Assembly (NCBI RefSeq): GCF_041435195.1
Contig: NZ_CP108106.1
Location: 5,743,501-5,807,500, forward strand
Direction: 5' to 3'
Origin: Streptomyces sp. NBC_00224
GTDB lineage: Bacteria > Actinomycetota > Actinomycetes > Streptomycetales > Streptomycetaceae
DNA: 64,000 nt
The position numbers were made by a program, and so were the translations under genes. Below are positions 25,416-33,283 of the stretch, in pieces. Numbering within the stretch: the first letter of the stretch is position 1; each line of letters opens with the position of its first letter. The notes beneath the pieces were generated by a model. The model saw only the letters and a list, made by a program, of their open reading frames with translations. It made no database searches and was not told the origin of the DNA.

Positions 25416-25507
25416 AGTGCGCTCCTCAAGAGGGAGGTGAGCGGAGGTGCGGGTGCTGTCAGTTCCTGTGCCGTGCATGGGCACTCCCGTTTCAGCATCG
25501 GATTCAT
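25412..25507 (-). CDS. Possible 31-residue peptide ahead of the phosphotransferase gene
   Basis: An ATG-initiated frame (start 25507) whose TGA overlaps the GTG start of the phosphotransferase gene. The peptide starts MNPMLKRECPC and continues with a Thr/Ala/Pro-rich tail ending TSLLRSAL. It has two Cys, several Thr/Ser, and a size suited to a modified-peptide precursor. Against it: no clear ribosome site precedes the first ATG, and a different frame codes for an N-terminal extension of the phosphotransferase in the same stretch. Confidence 0.35.
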   Translation of the reverse strand: MNPMLKRECPCTAQELTAPAPPLTSLLRSAL

Positions 25508-25562
25508 GACCAACGCCCGAACCCTGTCTCTGTACCGGGTAGTGGGGGGAAGGCCGGGTGGT

Positions 25563-25573
25563 GTTCAGTGAAC
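25563..25573. promoter_or_regulatory. 11-bp palindrome GTTCAGTGAAC in the divergent promoter region
   Basis: Arms GTTCA/TGAAC around one central base, between the leftward peptide/phosphotransferase genes and the rightward XRE-TPR regulator gene. A related half-site GTTCAC lies at the phosphotransferase start. Candidate operator for the adjacent regulator. Confidence 0.4.
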
Positions 25574-25650
25574 GCACGGGGACGGGCCGTGGGGAGGGGC
25601 CAGGATGGAGTCCCGCGTAGTCCCGTGCAGTCCAGGAAGGGCGGCAACAG

Positions 25651-26976
25651 ATGGCCACGAACCCTGAACTTGCGGAGCTGATCCGCCTCGCGTGCGGCGA
25701 ACGCGGCTGGGGCCCGAGCGACCTCGCGCGGGCCGTGGGGGTCGCCGAATCCGGAGACCCGGCGCGCGTCCACCGCGCCAACGCTCGCCGCTGGATCACC
25801 GGGGCCAGGACCCCCGACTACTGGTGGCCCCACGTGGCTCAGGTCCTGGGTCTGGACCCCGAATTCAGGGGAACTGGGCTCGATACGCTGGGCGTACAGG
25901 CATCGGATCTGGAGGACGACACGAAGCGGCGGGACGCGCTCAAGATCGCCGGGCTGGCCGTGCTCGACCCGGCGTCCGTTGCTGCCGTCCTGGACCGTGC
26001 CGCCGACGAAGTCGCCGAGTTCACCCGGCAGGCCGAGGCGACCGCGCTCGGCACCGGCACCCTCGAACACCTCGACTTCGCGATTACCGGCTTCAACGAG
26101 GCGTACTCCCTCAAGCCGCCGCACGTCGTGTTCGACGCGGTCATGGACTACCGCCGCAAGGTCGACGCCTTGTTACGAGGCCCTCACACCCACTGCCAGG
26201 AACGCGAACTGCTGGTCTGCGCCGGATGGCTGTCCGAGCTGCTGGCCTGGCTCGCCCACGACCTCGGCAACGCCCGCGTCGGCCTCGCCTTCGCCACCGA
26301 CGCCTACACGCACGCCGAACAGGCCGGGCATGGCGAGTTGTGCGGGTGGGCGATGGACGCCGCTGCGTCCATCAGTCTCTATGAGCACCGCCCCGAGAAG
26401 GCCCGCCACGCCGCCGAGCGCGGCCTCGCCCAAGCCCCCACCACGCATCCGCTGTCCGTACGCCTCCATGCCCAGTCCGCCCGAGCGGCAGCGGCCGACG
26501 GCGACCACGACAGCTTCACCGTCTCCTTCAACCAGGCCCAGGACGCCTACCGGCTGCTGTCGTCCCGCCCCCCACGCCGGTTCGGTATGCCAACCCTGCC
26601 TCTCGCGGACTACGCGTTGACCTCCTATCCAGCGAGCGCCCATATCTGGCTCGGCAACGCCGAACAGGCCCAGCGCGCCGCCGAATCCGCGCTCGCCATC
26701 TACCGGACCGCCCCCGCCGCGAACCGGTCCCCGAGCAGGGAAGCGATCGCCCGGATCGACCTTGCCCTGTCCCGTGCTCTGCTCGGCGATCCCGACGACG
26801 CCCTCGCCCTCGGCCACCAGGCCCTCGACAGCACGCGCGTGGTGGACTCCGTCCGCAACCGCGCCCACGACCTGGCGGACTGCCTCACCCGCCGCTACCC
26901 CCGCATGGACGCGGCGCGCGGACTGACCGAACGTCTCACCGCACAACCGCAACTCGTCCGTGGAGGCGCCCTGTGA
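25651..26976 (+). CDS. XRE-type regulator with C-terminal TPR-like domain; contains a TTA codon
   Basis: 441 residues. The N-terminal helix-turn-helix region (about 5-75) reads LAELIRLACGERGWGPSDLA, then HRANARRWITGARTPDYWW. The rest is helical repeats of the kind seen in Streptomyces regulators that respond to peptides or small molecules (CAGWLSELLAWLAHDLGNAR; EQAQRAAESALAIY). Codon 175 is TTA (26173-26175), so expression probably depends on bldA and late development. It is divergent from the phosphotransferase/HprK block and is the likely regulator of it. It overlaps the ASCH gene by 4 nt (GTGA). Confidence 0.82.
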   Translation: MATNPELAELIRLACGERGWGPSDLARAVGVAESGDPARVHRANARRWITGARTPDYWWPHVAQVLGLDPEFRGTGLDTLGVQASDLEDDTKRRDALKIAGLAVLDPASVAAVLDRAADEVAEFTRQAEATALGTGTLEHLDFAITGFNEAYSLKPPHVVFDAVMDYRRKVDALLRGPHTHCQERELLVCAGWLSELLAWLAHDLGNARVGLAFATDAYTHAEQAGHGELCGWAMDAAASISLYEHRPEKARHAAERGLAQAPTTHPLSVRLHAQSARAAAADGDHDSFTVSFNQAQDAYRLLSSRPPRRFGMPTLPLADYALTSYPASAHIWLGNAEQAQRAAESALAIYRTAPAANRSPSREAIARIDLALSRALLGDPDDALALGHQALDSTRVVDSVRNRAHDLADCLTRRYPRMDAARGLTERLTAQPQLVRGGAL

Positions 26977-27308
26977 CCGAGCGGCACATCAACATCCGCA
27001 AGCCCTATCTGCGGCTGATCCAGGACGGCACCAAGACGATCGAAGTCCGCGTGGGCTACCCCAGCATGAAGAAGATCACCGCCGGGCAGCTGCTGCGGTT
27101 CGTCTCCGGTGACGACTCCTGCCTGACCCGTGTCGTCAAGCTCGTCGAGTACCCGTCCTTCGAGGCCATGGTGGACGCGGAGGACCCGGCCGCCATCGGC
27201 GGCGACATGGACAGCGATGCCCTCATCGCCGCCTGCCAGGAAATCTACCCGCCGGAGAAAGAAGCCCTCGGGGTTCTCACGATCCACCTGGAACGGGTCC
27301 TTTCCTGA
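26973..27308 (+). CDS. ASCH-domain protein
   Basis: 111 residues. The ASCH (PUA-like) fold is recognisable from NIRKPYLRLIQDGTKTIEVR, where the KTIEVR turn is the family signature, a central strand QLLRFVSGDD, and ALGVLTIHLER at the end. ASCH proteins bind RNA or act on modified nucleosides (N4-acetylcytidine amidohydrolase is the best known member). GTG 26973 overlaps the TPR-regulator stop. It may be an accessory of the regulator or of the divergent modification genes; the sequence does not decide. Confidence 0.85.
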   Translation: MTERHINIRKPYLRLIQDGTKTIEVRVGYPSMKKITAGQLLRFVSGDDSCLTRVVKLVEYPSFEAMVDAEDPAAIGGDMDSDALIAACQEIYPPEKEALGVLTIHLERVLS

Positions 27309-27537
27309 CCCAGGCGATGTGAAGCACTGCCGTCGGCCGGGCATGACCAGCCGCCGCCACTTCACTCGTCACCGCCGCACAAGAGGCACCTCGGCCCACG
27401 CGGAGGCTCTCTCTCGCGTGGGCGGCTGATCGAACTGGCCTGAACTCGACGGTTGCCCCCGGGGGTTGGCGCGTCCAACAATGCGCATGACAACTTCAGG
27501 AACCCACTCCTGAATCCCTTCAGAGGGGAACCCCCAC

Positions 27538-28380
27538 ATGAAGAAGCCTCTCGTCGGCACGGTGCTCGCTCTTCTGCTCGTCGGAGCGGGTGCGGCACCG
27601 GTCGTCGCGGCGCCGCACACCCACAGCGGCGCCAAGGCGACGGTCAAGGCGGTCGACTTCGCCGGAACGGTTGCGCTCAGCAACTGTTCCGGGTCGCTGA
27701 TCCGCACGCCCAACTCCCAGCCGAACGACCCCGCTCTCATCCTCTCGAACGGCCACTGCCTGGAGACCGGATTCCCGGCCGCCGGCGAGGTCATCACCGA
27801 CCAGCCCTCCACGCGCAGCTTCTCGCTGCTCAACGGCTCGGGCAGCAAGGTCGGCACACTGCGGGCCACCAAGGTCTCGTACGCGACGATGACCGACACC
27901 GACATCACGGTCTACGAGCTGGGCAAGACGTACGCGCAGATCCAGAGCCAGTACGGGATCGGCGCGCTCACGCTCAACGACCAGCACCCGGTCGCGGGCA
28001 CCGCCATCAAGGTCGTCTCCGGCTACTGGAAGCGCACCTACAGCTGCAACATCGACGGGTTCGCCTACCGCCTCAAGGAGGGCGACTGGACCTGGAAGGA
28101 CTCGGTCCGCTACACCTCCGCCTGCCAGACCATCGGCGGCACCTCGGGCTCCCCGGTCATCGACACGGCCTCCGGCAAGGTGGTCGCGGTGAACAACACC
28201 GGCAACGAGGACGGTCAGCGCTGCACCGAGAACAACCCGTGCGAGGTGGACCAGAACGGCAAGGTCACCGTCCGCTACAAGATCAACTATGCCCAGGAGA
28301 CGTACATCCTCGTCCCCTGCATAGGTACCGGGAACAAGTTCGACCTCAGTCGTCCTGGGTGCACCTTGCCCAAGCCGTAG
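27538..28380 (+). CDS. Secreted trypsin-like serine protease (peptidase family S1)
   Basis: 280 residues. Signal peptide MKKPLVGTVLALLLVGAGAA with cleavage around VVAA-PH. The chymotrypsin-fold catalytic triad is visible: H73 in SNGHC, D122 in TDTDIT and S205 in GGTSGSPV. Three likely disulfide pairs are present (for example C50/C74). The domain resembles bacterial glutamyl-endopeptidase/lysyl-type proteases that have short prosegments; here hardly any prosegment is visible. ATG 27538 follows AGAGGGGAACC. It ends 81 bp before the convergent chitinase gene, with a shared hairpin between. Confidence 0.92.
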   Translation: MKKPLVGTVLALLLVGAGAAPVVAAPHTHSGAKATVKAVDFAGTVALSNCSGSLIRTPNSQPNDPALILSNGHCLETGFPAAGEVITDQPSTRSFSLLNGSGSKVGTLRATKVSYATMTDTDITVYELGKTYAQIQSQYGIGALTLNDQHPVAGTAIKVVSGYWKRTYSCNIDGFAYRLKEGDWTWKDSVRYTSACQTIGGTSGSPVIDTASGKVVAVNNTGNEDGQRCTENNPCEVDQNGKVTVRYKINYAQETYILVPCIGTGNKFDLSRPGCTLPKP

Positions 28381-28417
28381 CGGCATAACAGCCGTAACAG
28401 CCAGCCGTGACAGCGGA

Positions 28418-28452
28418 GTTCCCCGCGCCCCCGGGAAAGGGGCGCGGGGAAC
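28418..28452. terminator. Bidirectional hairpin terminator (GTTCCCCGCGCCCC stem)
   Basis: Perfect 14-bp stem GTTCCCCGCGCCCC/GGGGCGCGGGGAAC with the loop CGGGAAA, between convergent protease and chitinase genes. It is the minimal form of the palindrome family found throughout the window. Confidence 0.8.
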
Positions 28453-28461
28453 CTCCCCCGG

Positions 28462-30153
28462 TTACGGCAGCGCGTGGACGTGCGGGCCCACCGCGTTCGA
28501 CCAGGCGTTGCCTGACTTGGCGTCCCAGTTCGTGGACCAGGTCATCGCGCCCCGCAGGCCCGGGTACGTCTTCGACGGCTTGAAGGAGCCGCAGTTGGTG
28601 CCCGCCGTCAGGCAGTCCAGCGCCGCGTTCACCACCGACGGCGAGACGTAGCCGCTGCCCGCGCCGCTCGTCGAGGCCGGCAGGCCGAGGCCCACCTGGG
28701 ACGGGTCCAGGCCGCCCTGGAGCTGGATGCAGGCGAGCGCGGTCAGGAAGTCCACCGTGCCCTGCGAGTAGACCTTGCCGTCGCAGCCGTTCATCGAACC
28801 GCTGTTGTAGTACTGCATGTTGACGACGGTCAGAATGTCCTTGATGTTCAGCGCCGTCTTGAAGTACTCGTTCGACGTCGACTGCATGTCGATCGTCTGC
28901 GGCGCCATCGTGATGACGAGCTTGCTGCCCGCCTTCGACGACAAGGACTTCAGCGCCTGCGTCATGTACGTCGAGTTGAGGCCGTTCTCCAGGTCGATGT
29001 CGACGCCGTCGAAGCCGTACGTCTGCATCATCGAGTAGACCGAGTTGGCGAAGTTCGTAGCGGACGTCGAGTCGTTGATCGACACCGTGCCGTTCTGGCC
29101 GCCGATGGAGATGATCACCGACTTGCCCGCCGCGTGCTTGGCGGCGATGTCCGCCTTGAACTGGTCGACGGTGTAGCCGCCGAGGCCGTTGGAGTCGAGG
29201 TTGAAGGTCACCCCGCCCGGTGTGCCGGTGGCGTCCGCGAAGGAGACGGCGATGATGTCGTAGTTGGCGGGCACATCGCTGATCTTCTGGACGGTCGCGC
29301 CGTTGTTGAAGTTCTGCCAGTAGCCGGTCACCGCGTGCTTGGGCACGTTGCCGCCGCCGCCCGGAGTGCCGGTCGCCGACGTCCTGCCGGTCACCGCCGC
29401 CGACTTCGTGGACTCGCCGGCCGCGTTGGTCGCGGTCACCTGGAACTGGTACGAGGTCGACGCGCTCAGCCCGGTCACGGTCGCCGAACCGCCGCTCACC
29501 GACTGCACCTTGGCGCCGTCGCGGTAGACGTTGTACCCGGTCGCGTTGGAGACCGCGCCCCAGGAGAGGTCCACGGACGAGGAGGTCACCGAGCCGACCG
29601 CGAGGCCGCCCGGGGCCGCCGGGACCGTCGGGGCCGGGTCGCCGCCCCCGCCGCCGTCCGGGCCGAAGACCGAGATGTCGTCGGCGTAGTACGCGGGCTG
29701 GCCGTACCAGCCGTGCGTGAAGATCTGCACGGACGTGGTGGAGGCGCCCGTCCTGAAGGTCGTCGACAGCTGGTTCCAGCCGCCGCCGGTGCCCGGCGTC
29801 CAGGTGGAGACGTCGCTGGTGCCGGTCCCGGTGGCGCCGAGGTAGACGTACGAGCCCTGGACCCAGGAGCTCAGCGTGTACGTCGAGTTGGGCTTCACGG
29901 CGACGGTCTGCGCGCACTGGCCGGTGTCGGAGCCCGACGGGGTCGCCTTGAGGGCGGCGGCTCCGCCGTGCACCGGCGAGGAGACGGCCGCGCCGCTTCC
30001 GGCCGTGCAGCTCCAGTTGGCGAGGCCCGACTCGAAGCCCGCGTTCCTGGCGTTGTTGACGTCCGCCGCGTGTGCGGTGCCGGTGAGTCCGGCTATGGAC
30101 AGGGCGCCGGCCGCGGCCAGCGCCAAGCCGATTCTGCCGCCTGCTCGTTTCAC
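28462..30153 (-). CDS. Secreted GH18 chitinase with N-terminal carbohydrate-binding and FnIII domains
   Basis: 563 residues. Signal peptide (VKRAGGRIGLALAAAGALSI, cleavage near AHA). A beta-sandwich carbohydrate-binding module follows at about 35-165 (NARNAGFESGLANWSC), then a Gly/Pro linker, a fibronectin type III domain at about 178-265 (PAAPGGLAVGSVTSSSVDLS) and a second Gly linker. The GH18 barrel runs from about 275 (HAVTGYWQNF) to the end. The catalytic signature DGVDIDLE spans 382-389, with E389 the acid and D387 the oxazolinium-stabilising residue. It should hydrolyse chitin outside the cell. GTG 30153 follows GGAGG at normal spacing. Two DasR-type operators lie upstream, so N-acetylglucosamine control is likely. 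Confidence 0.95.
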   Translation of the reverse strand: MKRAGGRIGLALAAAGALSIAGLTGTAHAADVNNARNAGFESGLANWSCTAGSGAAVSSPVHGGAAALKATPSGSDTGQCAQTVAVKPNSTYTLSSWVQGSYVYLGATGTGTSDVSTWTPGTGGGWNQLSTTFRTGASTTSVQIFTHGWYGQPAYYADDISVFGPDGGGGGDPAPTVPAAPGGLAVGSVTSSSVDLSWGAVSNATGYNVYRDGAKVQSVSGGSATVTGLSASTSYQFQVTATNAAGESTKSAAVTGRTSATGTPGGGGNVPKHAVTGYWQNFNNGATVQKISDVPANYDIIAVSFADATGTPGGVTFNLDSNGLGGYTVDQFKADIAAKHAAGKSVIISIGGQNGTVSINDSTSATNFANSVYSMMQTYGFDGVDIDLENGLNSTYMTQALKSLSSKAGSKLVITMAPQTIDMQSTSNEYFKTALNIKDILTVVNMQYYNSGSMNGCDGKVYSQGTVDFLTALACIQLQGGLDPSQVGLGLPASTSGAGSGYVSPSVVNAALDCLTAGTNCGSFKPSKTYPGLRGAMTWSTNWDAKSGNAWSNAVGPHVHALP

Positions 30154-30219
30154 TTGCTGCCTCCGGTGGGGGAGTTGGGAGGTCGGTGGGGAGGTGGGGC
30201 GCGCGCTGTGCGTACAAGC

Positions 30220-30252
30220 TGGTCCAGACCTGCGTACAAACTGGTCCAGACC
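30220..30252. promoter_or_regulatory. Two DasR-responsive (dre-like) sites in the chitinase promoter
   Basis: Two copies of CTGGTCCAGACC (30219-30230 and 30241-30252) in a 22-bp direct repeat that also includes GTACAA before each. Each copy matches the established dre consensus for the GntR-type repressor DasR, and the direct-repeat arrangement is the one described for Streptomyces chitinase promoters. They lie 66-99 bp before the chitinase start. Confidence 0.88.
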
Positions 30253-30415
30253 AATCCGCTTGTCAAGACCTCTGGCGCCTCTCGTGGCATCACAGAAACG
30301 AGAAGACTGTTCACCCGCAGCTATCTCCTGGATACAGTGCTGGTTCAGGAGGGAAGTGCGGTGATCACTTACGGCTGAGGGGGCCCGCCACGGGCCGAGG
30401 GAACGGGGACTTGAT

Positions 30416-31267
30416 GTGCCAACCGCGATAGCCGTCACCAGCCCGGACCTGGTGTTACCGGCGGCCGATCCACACACGCCGCCCCCGGCGGTCTTCTCGT
30501 CCCCGGACGTCCAGCCGCTCGACGCCGCGCTCGCCCACGCGCACCGCCTGCTCGACCTGCACGGCCATGTCGTCGTCCTGTACCCGGACTCGCTTCCGGC
30601 CGCCCACGAGCAGCGGCTGCACACCGTCCGCTCGATCCTGGAGAGCGACCGGATCGCGCTGATCCCATCGCCGCTGCCGCCGCTCGGCCTGGCCGTCCTC
30701 GCGCGCCAGCTGTGCCAGCTGACGGTGTGCGACTTCAGCCCCGGCGTGCTCGCCTCGGCCGCCCGCCTCCTCGCGCACTACATCCACGCGGGCGCCGTAC
30801 TGAACTCGGTCACCCGGCTCGACCGCGTCCCGGTCGGACTCAAGACGCACGCCAAGTCCTGGCTGCCCGGCAGCCAGTTCGCGGTGCTGGCCCACCCGGT
30901 CCCGCAGCTGGTCAGGATCGGCACGGGTGACCTGGAGGGGCCCGACTACGCCTGTCATCTGCTGGTGGCGGGCGCGGCGGCGCCCTCCGAGTGGGTCACC
31001 GGCACGCTCGCCCCGGGCTGGCAGGTCGGCGCGGTGCTGGAAGCCCCGCTGCCGGGGTACTCGCCCTCCTGGTGGGGGACGTCCAAGCTCACCGAGTTCG
31101 CCGCCCATCTGTCCGACCTGTCGGTGCTCTACCAGCTCGTGGCGTCCGTGCGACGGGAGTCGTGCCGGTGGTGCGGCATGGAACTCATCGGCGACCGCTG
31201 CGGGTTCTGCGCCTCCCCCGTCCCCGCCCCCGAGCTCCAGCTGCCCGCGGGAGGCATGTACAGCTAG
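30416..31267 (+). CDS. Uncharacterised protein with C-terminal zinc ribbon, first gene of the tad cluster
   Basis: 283 residues, not assigned to a known family by me. The first 240 residues are a mixed alpha/beta domain (HGHVVVLYPDSLPAAHEQRL, FAVLAHPVPQLVRIGTGDLE). The C-terminus carries CRWCGMELIGDRCGFC, a four-cysteine zinc ribbon. No signal peptide or membrane segment, so it should be cytosolic. GTG 30416 opens the gene; there is a 68-bp gap to cpaB in the same direction. Its place at the head of the pilus operon suggests a regulatory or assembly role, but nothing in the sequence proves it. Confidence 0.7.
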   Translation: MPTAIAVTSPDLVLPAADPHTPPPAVFSSPDVQPLDAALAHAHRLLDLHGHVVVLYPDSLPAAHEQRLHTVRSILESDRIALIPSPLPPLGLAVLARQLCQLTVCDFSPGVLASAARLLAHYIHAGAVLNSVTRLDRVPVGLKTHAKSWLPGSQFAVLAHPVPQLVRIGTGDLEGPDYACHLLVAGAAAPSEWVTGTLAPGWQVGAVLEAPLPGYSPSWWGTSKLTEFAAHLSDLSVLYQLVASVRRESCRWCGMELIGDRCGFCASPVPAPELQLPAGGMYS

Positions 31268-31335
31268 CCGCCGCGCAGCCCGCCCGGTGGCCTTGTCCGC
31301 CCAGTCCCACGTCATCGAACGAGGTCGTACGGTCA

Positions 31336-32040
31336 ATGAACTCCCGTCAGCGCCGTGGCGTCATCCTTCTCCTGGTCTCGGTCCTGTGCGCCGCGGGCGC
31401 CTTCGCCGGGGTCCTCTCGGTGATCCACGACGCCAACTCGAAGGTCGGCCCCGAGGTGACGGCGTACCGGGTGAAGGGCGAGATCGAGCCCTACAAGGAG
31501 CTGAAGGAGAGCCAGTTCGAGAAGACGTCGATGCCCGAGCGGTGGCTCCCCGACAACGCCGTCACCGACCTCTCGCGCATTCGCGGAATGATCGCCGTCA
31601 CCAAGCTCAGGGCCGGTTCGCTGCTCCAGTCCGACATGATCGTGAAACGGCCCGAACTCCGGCCCGGGGAGCAGGAGATCGCCATCATGATCGATGCCTC
31701 CACCGGTGTGGCCGGCAAGATCACGCCGGGGTCCTCGGTGAACATCTTCGCCACCTTCGCCGCCGCCAAGCAGGGCGACACCCCCCAGTCGAAGATCATC
31801 GTCTCCGGCGCCAGGGTCATCGACGTGGGCAGCCTGAAGGCCCTCGAACCCGGCCGCGACGACCGCAACAAGAGCACCGAGGCGGTCCCGATCACCTTCG
31901 CCCTGGGCACCGTCGACGCCCAGCGCGTCGCGTACGCGGAGTCCTTCGCCCAGCACGTGCGGCTCGCGCTCGTCGCGCCCGGCAGCGACCCCTCGGTCCC
32001 GCCCGGCGACCGTACGTACCGCCTCGAAAAGGACCAGTGA
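31336..32040 (+). CDS. Flp pilus assembly protein CpaB/RcpC family
   Basis: 234 residues. A single N-terminal membrane helix (GVILLLVSVLCAAGAFAGVL) is followed by an SAF-type domain (VTAYRVKGEIEPYKELKESQ; ITPGSSVNIFATF) and the RcpC region. In the tad system this protein sits at the cell envelope and helps the pilus cross it; in Gram-positives it is probably extracytoplasmic and membrane-anchored. ATG 31336 gives an N-terminal methionine just before the membrane helix. It is followed 7 nt later by the TadZ-like gene. Confidence 0.85.
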   Translation: MNSRQRRGVILLLVSVLCAAGAFAGVLSVIHDANSKVGPEVTAYRVKGEIEPYKELKESQFEKTSMPERWLPDNAVTDLSRIRGMIAVTKLRAGSLLQSDMIVKRPELRPGEQEIAIMIDASTGVAGKITPGSSVNIFATFAAAKQGDTPQSKIIVSGARVIDVGSLKALEPGRDDRNKSTEAVPITFALGTVDAQRVAYAESFAQHVRLALVAPGSDPSVPPGDRTYRLEKDQ

Positions 32041-32047
32041 GGTTCGG

Positions 32048-33283
32048 ATGACCACCAGGATCCTCCCGGCCGTCGGGGACGCCGACGCCGCCCGGTCCGT
32101 CACCACCCTGCTCAGCCAGCTCCCCGACGCCGAACCCGCCACGCCCGTCGCGGACTCGACCCAGCTCCTGGACACCCTGGCCCGGCTCGCCGGGGACTCC
32201 CTGGACGAGCTGCCCGAGGTCGTCCTGGTCCACGAGCGCATCGGGCCGGTCGCCGCCCTCGACCTGGTGCGCGAGGTCGCCCTGCGCTTCCCCGCCGTCG
32301 GCGTCGTCCTGATCACCTCCGACGCGGGCCCCGGCCTCTTCGCCGCCGCCATGGACTCCGGCGCGCGCGGCCTGGTCACCCTGCCGCTGCACTACGAGGA
32401 GCTGGTCAGCCGGGTGCGGGTGGCTGCCCAGTGGTCGGTCGGGGTGCGCCGCCACCTGGGCGGCGGGGGCGAGGCCTCCAGCGGCCCCGGCGGCACGGTC
32501 GTCACCGTCACCGGCGCCAAGGGCGGGGTCGGCGCCACCGTCACCGCCATCCACCTCGCCCTCGCCGCCCGGGCGTCGGGCCGCACCACGGCCCTGGTCG
32601 ACATGGACCTCCAGGCCGGGGACGTGGCCTCGTACCTCGACGTCCAGTTCCGCCGCTCCATCGCGGACCTCGCCACGATCACCGACATCTCGCCCCGGGT
32701 CCTCCAGGACGCCCTGTTCACCCACTCCACCGGCGTCGGCCTGCTGCTCGCCCCCGGCGACGGCGAGCGGGCCGAGGAGGTCACCGACCGCGCGGCCCGC
32801 CAGATCCTCGCCGCCCTGCGCCACCGCTACGAAGTGGTGATCGCCGACTGCGGCACCCAGATGAACGGCGCGAACGCCGCCGCCGTCGAACTGGCCGACA
32901 CCGCCCTCCTGGTCACCACCCCGGACGTGGTGTCGGTACGGGCCGCCAAGCGGATCGTACGGATGTGGGACCGCCTCCAGATCCGCAAGGCCGAGGAGAC
33001 GACGACCGTGGTCAACCGGCACACCCGCGCCACCGAGATCCAGCCCGCGCTCGTCCAGAAGGTCACCGGCACCCGGATCACCCGCACCTCCGTCCCCGCC
33101 AACTTCAAGGAGCTCCAGGCCGTCGTCGACGCCGGGCGCCTGCACGACCTGGACGCCAAGTCCACGGTCAAGCAGGCGCTGTGGACGCTCGCGGGCGAGC
33201 TGGGCCTGGTGAAGGGGGTCGGCCCGGCGCCCGAGAAGAGCGGCCGGGGCACCCTCGTGCTGCGGCGCCGGGGGCACGGATGA
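32048..33283 (+). CDS. TadZ/CpaE-like pilus-localising ATPase
   Basis: 411 residues. The N-terminal 130 residues look like an atypical receiver domain (VVLVHERIGPVAALDLVREV, GVVLITSDAG). A MinD/ParA-type ATPase follows, with the deviant Walker A motif TGAKGGVGAT, the DMDLQAGDVASYLD switch and the late strand EVVIADCG. TadZ proteins mark the pole or site where the pilus machine assembles. It overlaps the TadE-like gene by 4 nt (ATGA at 33280). Confidence 0.9.
   Translation: MTTRILPAVGDADAARSVTTLLSQLPDAEPATPVADSTQLLDTLARLAGDSLDELPEVVLVHERIGPVAALDLVREVALRFPAVGVVLITSDAGPGLFAAAMDSGARGLVTLPLHYEELVSRVRVAAQWSVGVRRHLGGGGEASSGPGGTVVTVTGAKGGVGATVTAIHLALAARASGRTTALVDMDLQAGDVASYLDVQFRRSIADLATITDISPRVLQDALFTHSTGVGLLLAPGDGERAEEVTDRAARQILAALRHRYEVVIADCGTQMNGANAAAVELADTALLVTTPDVVSVRAAKRIVRMWDRLQIRKAEETTTVVNRHTRATEIQPALVQKVTGTRITRTSVPANFKELQAVVDAGRLHDLDAKSTVKQALWTLAGELGLVKGVGPAPEKSGRGTLVLRRRGHG

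Noticed and set aside
25406..25681. A rightward small protein in the gap before the XRE-TPR gene
   Set aside because: It overlaps the phosphotransferase start and the regulator start in other frames, has no ribosome site, and its composition is not protein-like.
21608..27308. An integrative element or prophage boundary around the accessory block
   Set aside because: No integrase, no tRNA gene, no direct attachment repeats found. Gene content is accessory, but borders cannot be defined.
28418..28452. CRISPR-like spaced repeats formed by the GTTCCCCGCGCCCC copies
   Set aside because: Copies are scattered over 55 kb as palindromes with no regular spacer length and no cas genes.
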